From: Bacillota bacterium | GTDB lineage: Bacteria; Bacillota; Clostridia; Lachnospirales; Lachnospiraceae | NCBI GenBank assembly: GCA_023398375.1 | Contig: JAEWSH010000037.1 | Span: 62,001 to 126,000, forward strand | Length of the DNA: 64,000 nt | Direction of reading: 5' to 3' | The notes under the pieces: generated by a model | Seen by the model: only the letters and a program-made list of their open reading frames with translations | Databases searched by the model: none | Told to the model about the DNA's origin: nothing | Position numbers and translations under genes: made by a program | Shown here: positions 28,015 through 36,526 of the stretch, one piece after another | How the letters are laid out: every line of letters starts with the position of its first letter | Numbering within the stretch: the first letter of the stretch is position 1

Positions 28015-29091
28015 TTATTTGAGGTAATCCTTCACATTGTCAGCTGTTACAAGCTTACACTCAATCAGATCTTTTTGATCACCAGCTACAGTACCTGTCT
28101 TAAAGTATTCCGCCATCTTGTCAACAATACCAGCGCCGATTCCTTCTGGATCCTGAGCAACTTCTGCTTCCCAAATCTTACCTACTTCCGGATCAGCAAT
28201 ATATTCACATGCTGTCTGGCCTGCATCAAAACCTACTATCTTCGTACTAGCACCTGCAGACTGAATCGCGGAAAGTGCACCATAACCAGTTGGATCACCT
28301 ACTACGAAAATATAGGAAAGGTCATCCCCATACTGTGTTATCCAATTTTGCATAATATCTGCTGCTTTGGACTGATCATTATCTGCATCCATAGATTCAA
28401 TCAGAGTAAGATTTTTACCTCCATCAATAGCAGCCTGGATGGTTTCTTCAAAACCAGCCTGACGGTCCTGTGTAGATTGTGCAGATGCGTATGTAATACA
28501 TCCAACTTTAGATCCTTCTGGCGCATGTTCTGCAACATATTCACCAGCAGTAACACCACCAGCTTTGTTGTTAGATCCTACAAAAGAGATATACTGATCA
28601 AGATATTCGTCATCCAGCGTACAATCAAAAGTAAAGATTTTTACACCCTCAGCATTCGCTGCCTGTAATGCAGGAACTGTACCTGCTGGATCATTACAAG
28701 AAAGTGCAACTGCATCATAACCTGCTGCAACATAATTATTAATAAGGTCTGTACAAACAGATCCATCAAGCTGCTGATCCGCCAAAGTGGGGGCTGGTAT
28801 TCCAAGTTTTTTACACTCTGCTGTAATACCTGCTTCTACGCTCTGGTAGAACGCATCATTTTCTGTACCAACGATGAAAGCAAGTTTTAAATCTGAAAGC
28901 GCTTTTGTTTCTGCTGCAGAGGCAGCCTCTGTTGTCGCAGCCTCTTCTGTTGAAGTCGCTTCTGTTGCTTGAGCTGTCTCTTTTGTTTGGGTTGTTGAGT
29001 CCTCTTGTGTGTTGGCAGCTGTACTTCCACATGCTGTCAAAGTTGCAACCATCATGGTCGTCAGTAATGCTGATAATACTTTTTTCTTCAT
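28015..29091 (-). CDS. Ribose-type sugar-binding lipoprotein (RbsB family)
   Basis: This 358-residue lipoprotein has lipobox T-L-T-A-C with C21 and a Thr/Glu/Ala-rich linker from about 22 to 65. A type I binding domain follows (F-I-V-G-T-E-N-D-A, C-N-D-P-A-G-T-V). It delivers a monosaccharide to the RbsA/RbsC-type proteins encoded next. GGGAGG precedes the ATG. A sequence resembling a catabolite-responsive element (28894-28907, 12 of 14 consensus positions) lies inside its coding region. Confidence 0.92.
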   Translation of the reverse strand: MKKKVLSALLTTMMVATLTACGSTAANTQEDSTTQTKETAQATEATSTEEAATTEAASAAETKALSDLKLAFIVGTENDAFYQSVEAGITAECKKLGIPAPTLADQQLDGSVCTDLINNYVAAGYDAVALSCNDPAGTVPALQAANAEGVKIFTFDCTLDDEYLDQYISFVGSNNKAGGVTAGEYVAEHAPEGSKVGCITYASAQSTQDRQAGFEETIQAAIDGGKNLTLIESMDADNDQSKAADIMQNWITQYGDDLSYIFVVGDPTGYGALSAIQSAGASTKIVGFDAGQTACEYIADPEVGKIWEAEVAQDPEGIGAGIVDKMAEYFKTGTVAGDQKDLIECKLVTADNVKDYLK

Positions 29092-29166
29092 TTTGTAATC
29101 CTCCCATTTTATTATATATGCTAACGTGATTTATCACGCTGCTATCATTAATATCTATCCAGCGGC

Positions 29167-29850
29167 TTATCTTTTTACCTTTGGATATTCATTGCAAAGT
29201 AATCTGTAGGCTGGCTCATCTTCCTCTACAGTAGGATATCTTCCAAGTGGTTCTTTGAAAAAGTTATCTGTATTGTCATCATTAGTCATAGACACTTCAC
29301 CGATCAGAGCTGGTCCACCTTCTGGTATAATAAACTCATGTGCCAGATATGGATACAGCGTCATGCTTTCACCTCTCTGAAGTGTAACTTTACTGCCTGC
29401 TGGCAATGTATATTGTCTGCCGTCCTGACAAATCAGCACATCGGTATCAAGGTATTCGCTCGTCACCGGATCTGTATTATAGAAGGTGAAAATAATGTCA
29501 TTTCCACCACGGTTTATGATATCCTCCATCTTATTCTTATGATAATGCATAGGGGATACCTGACCTGAGTCACACATCATAATTTTTTCAGCATAATTCT
29601 TTTTATACTTTGGATTGTGAATATTTCCGTTTCTGATTGTGATAAGCGCTAACCCAAGCGTATCAAAATGTCCCTCTCCATAATCTGTCACATCCCAGCC
29701 AAGGGCATTGTCACGGATCTCATCATATTCATGACCTTTGGATGCCCAATCCTGTGGGGTAAAGTTCAGGTATGGCGGAAGTGCAAACTTGTACTCGTTC
29801 AGCAATGTCTCAAACTTTTTGATTACTGCATTAATTTCAGATCTTTTCAT
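29167..29850 (-). CDS. D-lyxose ketol-isomerase-like cupin
   Basis: This 227-residue cupin has the metal site H-Y-H-K-N-K-M-E-D (two His and a Glu), with another His later in L-A-H-E-F. It matches the D-lyxose/D-mannose isomerase family, which interconverts aldoses and ketoses such as D-lyxose/D-xylulose and D-mannose/D-fructose. Its ATG overlaps the stop codon of the DUF4432 gene (TAATG), so translation is coupled. It probably converts the imported aldose to a ketose for the PfkB kinases. Confidence 0.82.
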   Translation of the reverse strand: MKRSEINAVIKKFETLLNEYKFALPPYLNFTPQDWASKGHEYDEIRDNALGWDVTDYGEGHFDTLGLALITIRNGNIHNPKYKKNYAEKIMMCDSGQVSPMHYHKNKMEDIINRGGNDIIFTFYNTDPVTSEYLDTDVLICQDGRQYTLPAGSKVTLQRGESMTLYPYLAHEFIIPEGGPALIGEVSMTNDDNTDNFFKEPLGRYPTVEEDEPAYRLLCNEYPKVKR

Positions 29851-30911
29851 TACTGTTTCTCCTCTTGTTCTTTTATCTTCCTGATTTTATGAATAACCTT
29901 TTCAATCTCATCTTTGCCTTCAATCACAGAAAATCTCAATGTATTTGTTTCTTTCATAAATGGCTGTAGATAATGTACGCTGTTATTTTCAATATGATGC
30001 AGCTTACCATATACGCTGGAATTAGATGGTTCAAGTCCCAGAACATAATCTCCAGATGCCATAGATTTCCACTCCATAAAATAAGGAAGATTTTTCTGAT
30101 TAAATTCGATGGTCAGTCCAATATTCCATTCGTGGTTTGCCACCAGTACCATAGTATCCAGATTTTCGTCTGACTTCATGTCATGAATAAATACATATTC
30201 ACATTCATTGTCAATTGGTGTTTCCATCCGGTTCCACCGTTCTACATGGGCTTCAGAAAATGCTTCTCTTCCAGTTACCTTTTTGCTCGGAACATACAGC
30301 TGGCAATTTTCATTCAAAAATGGATACCCTATATTGCAGTGATATAACAACATCAATGGTTCGGATCGAAATGCCTGGTTCTCAATCTCGTCAGTGATTG
30401 TAATACTGTTTTCTCCCAGAACACTCTCTATTTTTCTACGCAATACCATATTTTCGCCAAAAAGCTCCGCTTCCCTCATTTCTCCTGAAATAATCAGTTT
30501 GCAGGCATCGCCTTCACTTACTACATCCGTACTCACATGTTCGGCTGGCGTTGTACGGATTCTTCCGTGCATTGGGTAATCTTTTCTGTCTATGGTACAT
30601 GGTGCACAGATATTTTCCAGACCGCAGGTAAAGAACAGACCTCCCATGATGCTTCTGAGTGCTTCTTCTCCATTCGTATCATATTGATTTCTTCCTTCCA
30701 GCCCTGGTTTTGCCAGAAAAGTCATATTTATTCCCTTATAGGAAAAATCAGTGATATCAAGCGCCTTGTCCGTTGCTGAATGGAAAAAAATATCTCCGCA
30801 TTTTGCCTCAATCGCATTCATATATTCAGCACGTCCTTCTCTATAAGTGATTGGCCGTACATAAACCATCTGCTGAAGACTTCCGCAATATTTCATTAAA
30901 TTCATATTCAT
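29850..30911 (-). CDS. DUF4432 family aldose 1-epimerase-like protein
   Basis: This protein of about 353 residues has a galactose-mutarotase-type beta-sandwich, recognisable by its length and by G-G-L-F-F-T-C-G-L and M-H-G-R-I. DUF4432 members are predicted sugar mutarotases. I start at M-N-M-N-L because GGAAGG stands about 8 nt before it; a GTG 27 nt earlier overlaps the SIS stop codon (GTGA) and is an alternative. It is coupled to the isomerase gene that follows. The role would be to bring the anomer into the form used by the next enzyme. Confidence 0.8.
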   Translation of the reverse strand: MNMNLMKYCGSLQQMVYVRPITYREGRAEYMNAIEAKCGDIFFHSATDKALDITDFSYKGINMTFLAKPGLEGRNQYDTNGEEALRSIMGGLFFTCGLENICAPCTIDRKDYPMHGRIRTTPAEHVSTDVVSEGDACKLIISGEMREAELFGENMVLRRKIESVLGENSITITDEIENQAFRSEPLMLLYHCNIGYPFLNENCQLYVPSKKVTGREAFSEAHVERWNRMETPIDNECEYVFIHDMKSDENLDTMVLVANHEWNIGLTIEFNQKNLPYFMEWKSMASGDYVLGLEPSNSSVYGKLHHIENNSVHYLQPFMKETNTLRFSVIEGKDEIEKVIHKIRKIKEQEEKQ

Positions 30912-30934
30912 AGCTGTTGCCTTCCATCCTTTGT

Positions 30935-31495
30935 TCACTCTAGATTTGCATGATATCTCCAGAGACTTTTCATATCAATCTTACGTTCATCAATAATCAT
31001 TTTTGCTACCACATCTCCAAAAAGAAGGAGACTCTGTTCAAAAAGAGAGGTCATCGGCTGTATAGAATCAATTTCATCCTCTAAATACTCTTTTGTTCTT
31101 ACCGGAATACGTACCATGAACTCACACAACTCCTTCATCTCACTGTTTGGATTCGATCCGATATGAACGATTTTCGCTCCAATTCCGCGTGCTTTCTTAG
31201 CAATTCCCAAGGGAAACAAAGATCCACCACTTCCTGATCCCACTATCAGCAAATCCTTGTCAGTAATTGCAGGTTCTGTAATTTCTCCAACATAGTGTGC
31301 TTTTATGCCAAGGTGCGCAAATCTCTTACACATTGCCTGAAGGGAAAGAAGAACTCTTCCCACTCCTACAAAATATACCTGTTCTGCTTCCAACACAGCT
31401 GCAACAAATATCTCTACAGACTCCTGATCTATCGCACCAAGTGCTTTATCCAGTTCCGCTAACACCTTTTTTTCCGTATCCTCATAGTATCCCAT
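30935..31495 (-). CDS. SIS-domain isomerase, 6-phospho-3-hexuloisomerase-like
   Basis: A 186-residue single SIS domain with V-G-V-G-R-V near 43 and V-G-S-G-S-G-G-S near 85, the sugar-phosphate loops. Length and pattern match HxlB, which converts 3-hexulose-6-phosphate to fructose-6-phosphate. The next gene is an Rpe-like barrel protein, and HxlA is a distant relative of such barrels; but that partner has the Rpe motifs, so formaldehyde fixation is not implied. In this operon it may isomerise a rare hexulose phosphate. Confidence 0.85.
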   Translation of the reverse strand: MGYYEDTEKKVLAELDKALGAIDQESVEIFVAAVLEAEQVYFVGVGRVLLSLQAMCKRFAHLGIKAHYVGEITEPAITDKDLLIVGSGSGGSLFPLGIAKKARGIGAKIVHIGSNPNSEMKELCEFMVRIPVRTKEYLEDEIDSIQPMTSLFEQSLLLFGDVVAKMIIDERKIDMKSLWRYHANLE

Positions 31496-31524
31496 GTTAG
31501 TATCCTCATTTCCTCATTCCCGAT

Positions 31525-32229
31525 CTATCTGGAATTAATCTGATTTTCCAGATCTTTTAGCTGTTTCATACTTTCTAATTGATTTTCTTTCCTGATACAA
31601 GTACTTCCAGCAACAAAAATATTTGCTTCTCCAGACATGCCATAGGTTTTGATATTTTCAGGAGAAATACGCCCGTCCAAAATCACCTTAGTCTCTAGTC
31701 CTCTTGCTTTAATCATTTCATGTAACTCATGAATCTTTCTTTCAGAGTAGACTGCCTGTTCTTCCCCTTTCAGCTGGGCGAATCCCGGATTAATCAGCAT
31801 TAGCAGAACTGCATCGCATTTATCAAGAATATATTCCAAATTACAAAGCGGAGTCGCTGGCTTCAAAGCCACACCAGCTCTGATTCCCTTGCTATGTATA
31901 TAATTCAGCATGCTATCCACATGTTCACAAGTTTCAATATGAAAAACAATTTGTGAAACTCCCGCTTCAATCAGTTCATCAACAAAGAATTGTGGATCTG
32001 TTACCATAACATGTGCTTCCAATTCCAGATCCGTTTTTTTTCCAACCTGCTTTACTGTATCTAATCCCAAAGGCATGCTTGGACTAAAGTGTCCATCCAG
32101 AATATCCACATGTATCATCTCTATTCCCGCTTCTGTTACCATCTTGCACTGTTCTTCCAGATTACACATGTCCAATGTAATCATCGATGGTGATATATGA
32201 CAGAATTTTTTCCATATATTTTCATTCAT
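31525..32229 (-). CDS. Ribulose-phosphate 3-epimerase family protein (Rpe/AlsE-like)
   Basis: This 234-residue TIM barrel has S-P-S-M at the N-terminus, H-V-D-I-L-D-G-H-F, M-L-I-N-P-G-F and a C-terminal V-A-G-S-T phosphate loop, all Rpe family marks. The usual V-D-G-G-I reads L-D-G-R-I, a divergence that suggests a substrate other than ribulose-5-phosphate, such as allulose-6-phosphate (AlsE). The gene follows the PfkB stop by 1 nt. With the ROK kinase and RbsABC importer it recalls the allose pathway. Confidence 0.85.
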   Translation of the reverse strand: MNENIWKKFCHISPSMITLDMCNLEEQCKMVTEAGIEMIHVDILDGHFSPSMPLGLDTVKQVGKKTDLELEAHVMVTDPQFFVDELIEAGVSQIVFHIETCEHVDSMLNYIHSKGIRAGVALKPATPLCNLEYILDKCDAVLLMLINPGFAQLKGEEQAVYSERKIHELHEMIKARGLETKVILDGRISPENIKTYGMSGEANIFVAGSTCIRKENQLESMKQLKDLENQINSR

Positions 32230-32230
32230 C

Positions 32231-33175
32231 TTATAGATTCTCCTGCAAAAATTCCTTTATTTTTTCTTTGGTAGGAAGAGATGCAATTGCACCTTTTTTT
32301 CGAACTGCCAGAGATCCGCTTACATTTCCGTATACCACCGCATTTTTCAAAAGTTCTGCACTCAGCTGATTTATGGATGTGATCCCCTGATCCAGTACGT
32401 TAGAAAGAAAACCTCCCCAGAAAGCATCTCCAGCGCCCGTTGTGTCAGCAACTCGCTCCGATTTGAATCCAGGGATCACATAAGACTCTCCCTCATAGAA
32501 CAATTCAGAACCTTTACTGCCCATTGTCAAAACAACAACCGCAATATGATATTCGTTCATCATATTCAAGACATTATCTCGTCCGCCTATCATATCAATC
32601 TCCTCATCCGAAAGTTTTAGAAAATCAACATATTGCAAGACAGACATAACCTTTTCGGTACAGCCCTTCTTATCGTCATTCCAAATCAAATTGCGATAGT
32701 TTATATCAAATCCAACCAGCTTCCCAAGTTCGTGTGCTTTTGCCATTGCATACTCAGTAGCATCAGCTGCCTTGCCCGCTGACAAAGAACAAGAGCCCGC
32801 TTGCACAATTTTGCAATTTTGCAGATCTTCTTCCCTGATTTCTCTCTTATCCAGCATCATATCTGCGCCTGGCTTTCTTGCAAAAGTAAAGCTTCTGTCA
32901 TTATGTTCATTTAATGAAACAAATGCCATCGTTGTAATTGCTTCATCTGTAAGTTCAGGTACTAATGGTGTTACCCCGTTTTCCTGCAATGTCTTTAGCA
33001 GGAATTGTCCAAAATCATCATTTCCCAGTTTGCAGTACATTCCCGCAGACAGTCCATTTCTTACAATTGCTATTGCTACATTTGCAGGTGCTCCGCCTGG
33101 ATTTCTGATATAGCTTCCAGCTTCCCGCCCTGGAAGGAAATCAATTACCATTTCACCTATTGTAATTACATCCAT
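32231..33175 (-). CDS. PfkB-family fructokinase-like sugar kinase
   Basis: This protein of about 314 residues opens M-D-V-I-T-I-G-E-M, with N-P-G-G-A-P-A-N-V typical of fructokinases and D-T-T-G-A-G-D-A-F holding the catalytic Asp. The start follows GCAGGAG by 8 nt; 16 open codons upstream have no site. It lies 22 nt after the second aldolase gene. Fructokinase-like motifs make phosphorylation of a ketohexose likely. Confidence 0.88.
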   Translation of the reverse strand: MDVITIGEMVIDFLPGREAGSYIRNPGGAPANVAIAIVRNGLSAGMYCKLGNDDFGQFLLKTLQENGVTPLVPELTDEAITTMAFVSLNEHNDRSFTFARKPGADMMLDKREIREEDLQNCKIVQAGSCSLSAGKAADATEYAMAKAHELGKLVGFDINYRNLIWNDDKKGCTEKVMSVLQYVDFLKLSDEEIDMIGGRDNVLNMMNEYHIAVVVLTMGSKGSELFYEGESYVIPGFKSERVADTTGAGDAFWGGFLSNVLDQGITSINQLSAELLKNAVVYGNVSGSLAVRKKGAIASLPTKEKIKEFLQENL

Positions 33176-33197
33176 AGATTTCTCCTGCGTTCTCATT

Positions 33198-34052
33198 CTA
33201 TTTAGCTCTTCCTGCACTTCCAATCACTTCCATCTTTTGCTTTACATAATTCTTAACTTCTTCCATACCTGCTACAGAATATTTCTTTGGATCGAATTCT
33301 CCTGGATTTTCTGCTATGTAAGATTTCATTCCATATGTATAAGCAATACGAAGATCCGTTGCATAATTCACCTTACAGATACCACACTCTACACATTCCC
33401 TGACCTGCTCATCCGGTATCCCACTAGTTCCATGAAGTACCAGCGGAATGTCTATCAATTTATGAATCGCACACAAAACATCCATATTGAGCTTTGGAAT
33501 TCCTTTATATACACCATGTGAAGTTCCAATTCCTACTGCAAGGGAATCAATCTGTGTACGTTCTACAAATTCTTTTGCTTCCTGTGGATCTGTGTAAGGA
33601 TTATCATCGCCGTTCACCAAATCATCTTCCTTACCTCCTACTTTTCCAAGTTCTCCTTCTACAGGTACCTTTCCAGAATGGCACGCTTTTGTAACCGATT
33701 GGGTTAACGCAATATTTTCCTCAAATGATAATTTAGATCCATCAATCATGATAGATGTATAACCAGTTCTATATGCTTCCATAGCAAGTTCAAATGAATT
33801 GCCATGGTCCAGATGCATAACCACCGGTACCGAAACTCTGCTGGCTGCTGTTTTTACATTAGCCAGATAATAATCAAGGCCGGCATATTTTACAGTGGAT
33901 GGTGTCGTCTGCATAATCACTGGAGATTTGGTTTCTTCTGCCGCAGCCAGAACCGCCATTACCATCTCCATGTTCTCAACATTAAAAGCACCAACTGCAT
34001 ATCCATTTTTATGGGCATCTTCCAGAAATTCTTTTGACGTTACTAATCCCAT
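33198..34052 (-). CDS. Class II ketose-bisphosphate aldolase (second copy)
   Basis: This 284-residue aldolase has Zn ligands in H-L-D-H-G, T-S-H-G-V and L-H-G-T-S-G-I. The T-S-G in place of G-T-G differs from the aldolase at 23405-24334, so the two are not simple duplicates. The length fits the KbaY/GatY tagatose-bisphosphate group. It is the first gene of the rare-sugar operon, with CAGGAG before the ATG, and sits directly behind the operator/promoter region. Confidence 0.9.
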   Translation of the reverse strand: MGLVTSKEFLEDAHKNGYAVGAFNVENMEMVMAVLAAAEETKSPVIMQTTPSTVKYAGLDYYLANVKTAASRVSVPVVMHLDHGNSFELAMEAYRTGYTSIMIDGSKLSFEENIALTQSVTKACHSGKVPVEGELGKVGGKEDDLVNGDDNPYTDPQEAKEFVERTQIDSLAVGIGTSHGVYKGIPKLNMDVLCAIHKLIDIPLVLHGTSGIPDEQVRECVECGICKVNYATDLRIAYTYGMKSYIAENPGEFDPKKYSVAGMEEVKNYVKQKMEVIGSAGRAK

Positions 34053-34091
34053 TTTCTTATCTCCTGTCTTAATACTGTCTTATTTTATTTA

Positions 34092-34104
34092 TTAACGCTG
34101 TTAA
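34092..34104. promoter_or_regulatory. Candidate ROK-repressor operator 1
   Basis: Perfect dyad TTAAC-GCT-GTTAA. It lies about 12 nt downstream of the -10 box of the rare-sugar operon promoter, where a bound repressor would block transcription. A matching dyad stands before the divergent ROK regulator gene. Confidence 0.6.
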
Positions 34105-34115
34105 TTGTTAAACGT

Positions 34116-34145
34116 AGTATATTATTGTTTTATCACATTTGTCAA
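34116..34145 (-). promoter_or_regulatory. Sigma-A promoter of the rare-sugar operon
   Basis: TTGACA (34140-34145) and TATACT (34116-34121) read on the minus strand with an 18-nt spacer. It faces the 14-gene operon starting at 34052. Confidence 0.75.
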
Positions 34146-34258
34146 ATATTTTTTACTTTTTCATCATTTTAAACTATTTTGTGTATGTCGTTTTAGTTAT
34201 TTTGCACAATTCATTTTTTGTATAATTCCATTATAATGAAATTAGCAGAGTTTGTACG

Positions 34259-34271
34259 TTAACTCTGTTAT
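34259..34271. promoter_or_regulatory. Candidate ROK-repressor operator 2
   Basis: TTAAC-TCT-GTTAT, one position from a perfect dyad and same core as operator 1. It lies 25 nt before the ROK regulator start codon and just after a TATAAT at 34232-34237, suggesting autorepression. Confidence 0.55.
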
Positions 34272-34295
34272 ACAAAAAACAAATAGGAGAATTCT

Positions 34296-35531
34296 ATGAT
34301 AAAAACCGGTAAGAACTTAACAGACTTATTAGATTCCAATCGTTCTCAGATTATGTACTATCTGGCAAAGCATCCCGGTTGCTCCAGAGCAGAACTCGGT
34401 GAATCTACCGGGTTGACTCTTGCATCCATAACCAAAATTATCCACTCACTTATGGAATGCGGAGCAATCTATGAGACAGGCTTTTCTGAAGGAAAAAAAG
34501 GAAGGAGATCCGTAGGACTTTCTTTTAACTATGAAAAATATAAAGTTTTGGCCGTCAAATTGTCCTGGAGCAGATTGGAAATACAGCCTTTTGATTTTTT
34601 AGGAAATACATATGGCGAACTAATTTCCATTCCTTTTATGAATGTCACTGCAGACAATATTGACTCCATCATTCAGGCTACATCCGACAGTATTGAACTA
34701 TTCCGCAAGCAATTTCCTGAGATTGCTGCTATCGGCATGGCTGTTCCAGGTCCCTGCTTCAGAGATACCGGAACTATACTGCTCCCGCCTTATCATTTGG
34801 ATCCCCAAAAACGCTATTACTATCCATTAAAAGAAAAGTTAGCAGAACACACCAGTCTTCCTATTTTCATAGAACACGATGCTGATGCAGGTGCCTTGGG
34901 TTATTGGTGGTTTAAATCTTCTGATGAAAAAGATGCTGTTATTATGAATATTCTGGCAGACGATGGTGTTGGTATCGGATTGGTCGATAGTGGCCAGGTT
35001 TTTACAGGAACCAGTAACTGTTCTTGTGAATTAGGACATATTTCCATTGATTACAACGGCAGAATTTGCCCTCGCTGTGGCGCCCGCGGCTGTATCAATG
35101 CTTATTGCAGTACACAGGCACTGGAGCAAATTGCAAAAGAGCTTTTACCCGAACATGTGGACAGCATCTTACAATCTTATTCCCATTTTTCCTTCCAGAC
35201 GATTTTTCAAGCCGCCAAACAACAAGACCCATTTGCTTCAAATTTGGTCTATGAATGCGGCAAATATTTTGGACATGGCATTCTTTCACTGCTTCACGTA
35301 TTTAATCCGGATATTATTATTATTAGTGGTTCTATTAGTCTTGGGGGGGATTTATTGATGAACGGCATTCAAGATACCTTCGCGAAAGGACAATCCAGTT
35401 ATACTATTGTTCCAAAAGTCAAGCTTCTCCCTGCCGATACAGAATTAACGTTAATGGGTGCTGCTGCTTTCGCCATAGATCGTATGCTAAATGCACCAAC
35501 GCAATATCTTTCTCTGTCATTAAATAATTAA
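34296..35531 (+). CDS. ROK-family transcriptional repressor (NagC/XylR type)
   Basis: This 411-residue regulator has a winged helix-turn-helix at about 20-70 (C-S-R-A-E-L-G-E-S-T-G-L-T), then a ROK sugar-binding domain with the Zn cluster C-P-R-C-G-A-R-G-C-I-N-A-Y-C. It is divergent from the rare-sugar operon and almost certainly its regulator. Two near-identical dyads in the shared intergenic region are candidate binding sites. The inducer is probably the sugar or its phosphate. AGGAG precedes the ATG. Confidence 0.92.
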   Translation: MIKTGKNLTDLLDSNRSQIMYYLAKHPGCSRAELGESTGLTLASITKIIHSLMECGAIYETGFSEGKKGRRSVGLSFNYEKYKVLAVKLSWSRLEIQPFDFLGNTYGELISIPFMNVTADNIDSIIQATSDSIELFRKQFPEIAAIGMAVPGPCFRDTGTILLPPYHLDPQKRYYYPLKEKLAEHTSLPIFIEHDADAGALGYWWFKSSDEKDAVIMNILADDGVGIGLVDSGQVFTGTSNCSCELGHISIDYNGRICPRCGARGCINAYCSTQALEQIAKELLPEHVDSILQSYSHFSFQTIFQAAKQQDPFASNLVYECGKYFGHGILSLLHVFNPDIIIISGSISLGGDLLMNGIQDTFAKGQSSYTIVPKVKLLPADTELTLMGAAAFAIDRMLNAPTQYLSLSLNN

Positions 35532-35544
35532 CCAGGGTCATAAG

Positions 35545-35579
35545 GTCATGTGTTTCATGCTTGCATGATAACGCATGAC
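35545..35579. repeat. Nested inverted repeats after the ROK regulator
   Basis: GTCATG/CATGAC as outer arms and TCATGC/GCATGA as inner arms. No T-run follows, so it is not a standard terminator. Possible RNA stem or protein site. Confidence 0.35.
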
Positions 35580-35675
35580 TTTGGAACCCGCAAAACATGA
35601 GAAAGTAACATGCCATCTGAAAAGTTCAGTTAGTATACATAATTACAAAGAAATAACTATAAAAAGAGGTTCTTT

Positions 35676-36491
35676 ATGAAAAACTACGAATTAATAACAT
35701 TTGATATGGATGGTACTCTTCTTGATTCAGAAAAGAATATTTCCGAAGATAGTATTGAGATGATAAGAAAGGCCGCCAAAGCTGGAAAAACAGTAACACT
35801 TTCCACAGGCCGATGCTTTCCCGAGTTGAATCGATATTTGAAACTGTTACCTGAAATTCAATATATTATCTGTATGAGTGGAGCGCTTGTTTATGATGTT
35901 ATAAATCAAAAAACAATTAATTCCCATACAATATCTGTCCCAATTGTTCAGAAAATATTACAGGAAGTGAAAGATTTTGATCTAATAATACATCTGCTGT
36001 CCACAGACTCCATCGTACAGAAAAATAAGATTAGACGCATGGAAGATTATCACATGGGAGTATACCAAACTATGTTTGATGAAGTCACCATAAAGCCTGA
36101 AGATATTTTTTTATATTATAAAGATAATTCTATTCCACTTTATAAAATAAATTTCTATATGAGAAATCAACAAGAACGCATGGAACTTAGGAAACGGCTA
36201 GCTCCTATGGAACTTACCCTTATAAATGTTGAACATTCAGCACTCGAATGTACTGCGCAAAATGTATCAAAAGCTCTTGGACTATCTAGACTTTGTGATT
36301 ATCTTCATATTCCTATAGATAGAACGATTGCTGTAGGTGATGCCGATAATGATTTGGAAATTTTAAATTGTGCTGGTCTTGCAATCGCCATGGGAAATGC
36401 TACTCAAAGCATCAGAGAAATTGCAGATGTGATTGTAAATGATAACGATCATAATGGATGTTCTTATGCAATTAGAGAGTATTTACTCTAA
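35676..36491 (+). CDS. HAD-superfamily sugar phosphatase (Cof type)
   Basis: This 271-residue protein has motif I F-D-M-D-G-T-L (nucleophile Asp), motif II S-T-G-R, and motif IV G-D-A-D-N-D-L-E-I-L, as in Cof/IIB phosphatases that dephosphorylate sugar phosphates or cofactors. The cap domain between motifs II and III has the usual length. AGAGG stands before the ATG. Strand and position suggest possible read-through from the ROK regulator, 145 nt upstream. Specific substrate unknown. Confidence 0.88.
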   Translation: MKNYELITFDMDGTLLDSEKNISEDSIEMIRKAAKAGKTVTLSTGRCFPELNRYLKLLPEIQYIICMSGALVYDVINQKTINSHTISVPIVQKILQEVKDFDLIIHLLSTDSIVQKNKIRRMEDYHMGVYQTMFDEVTIKPEDIFLYYKDNSIPLYKINFYMRNQQERMELRKRLAPMELTLINVEHSALECTAQNVSKALGLSRLCDYLHIPIDRTIAVGDADNDLEILNCAGLAIAMGNATQSIREIADVIVNDNDHNGCSYAIREYLL

Positions 36492-36526
36492 TTGCTTTTT
36501 CAAAAACCATGTTCAAAACAAAAAAG

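Noticed and set aside
28075..28668. 197-codon plus-strand frame
   Set aside because: Antisense to the RbsB-type gene, no ribosome site, odd Cys/Ser-rich composition.
30935..32229. Ribulose monophosphate (formaldehyde) pathway from SIS and barrel genes
   Set aside because: The barrel protein has Rpe motifs rather than HxlA ones; only the isomerase part fits.
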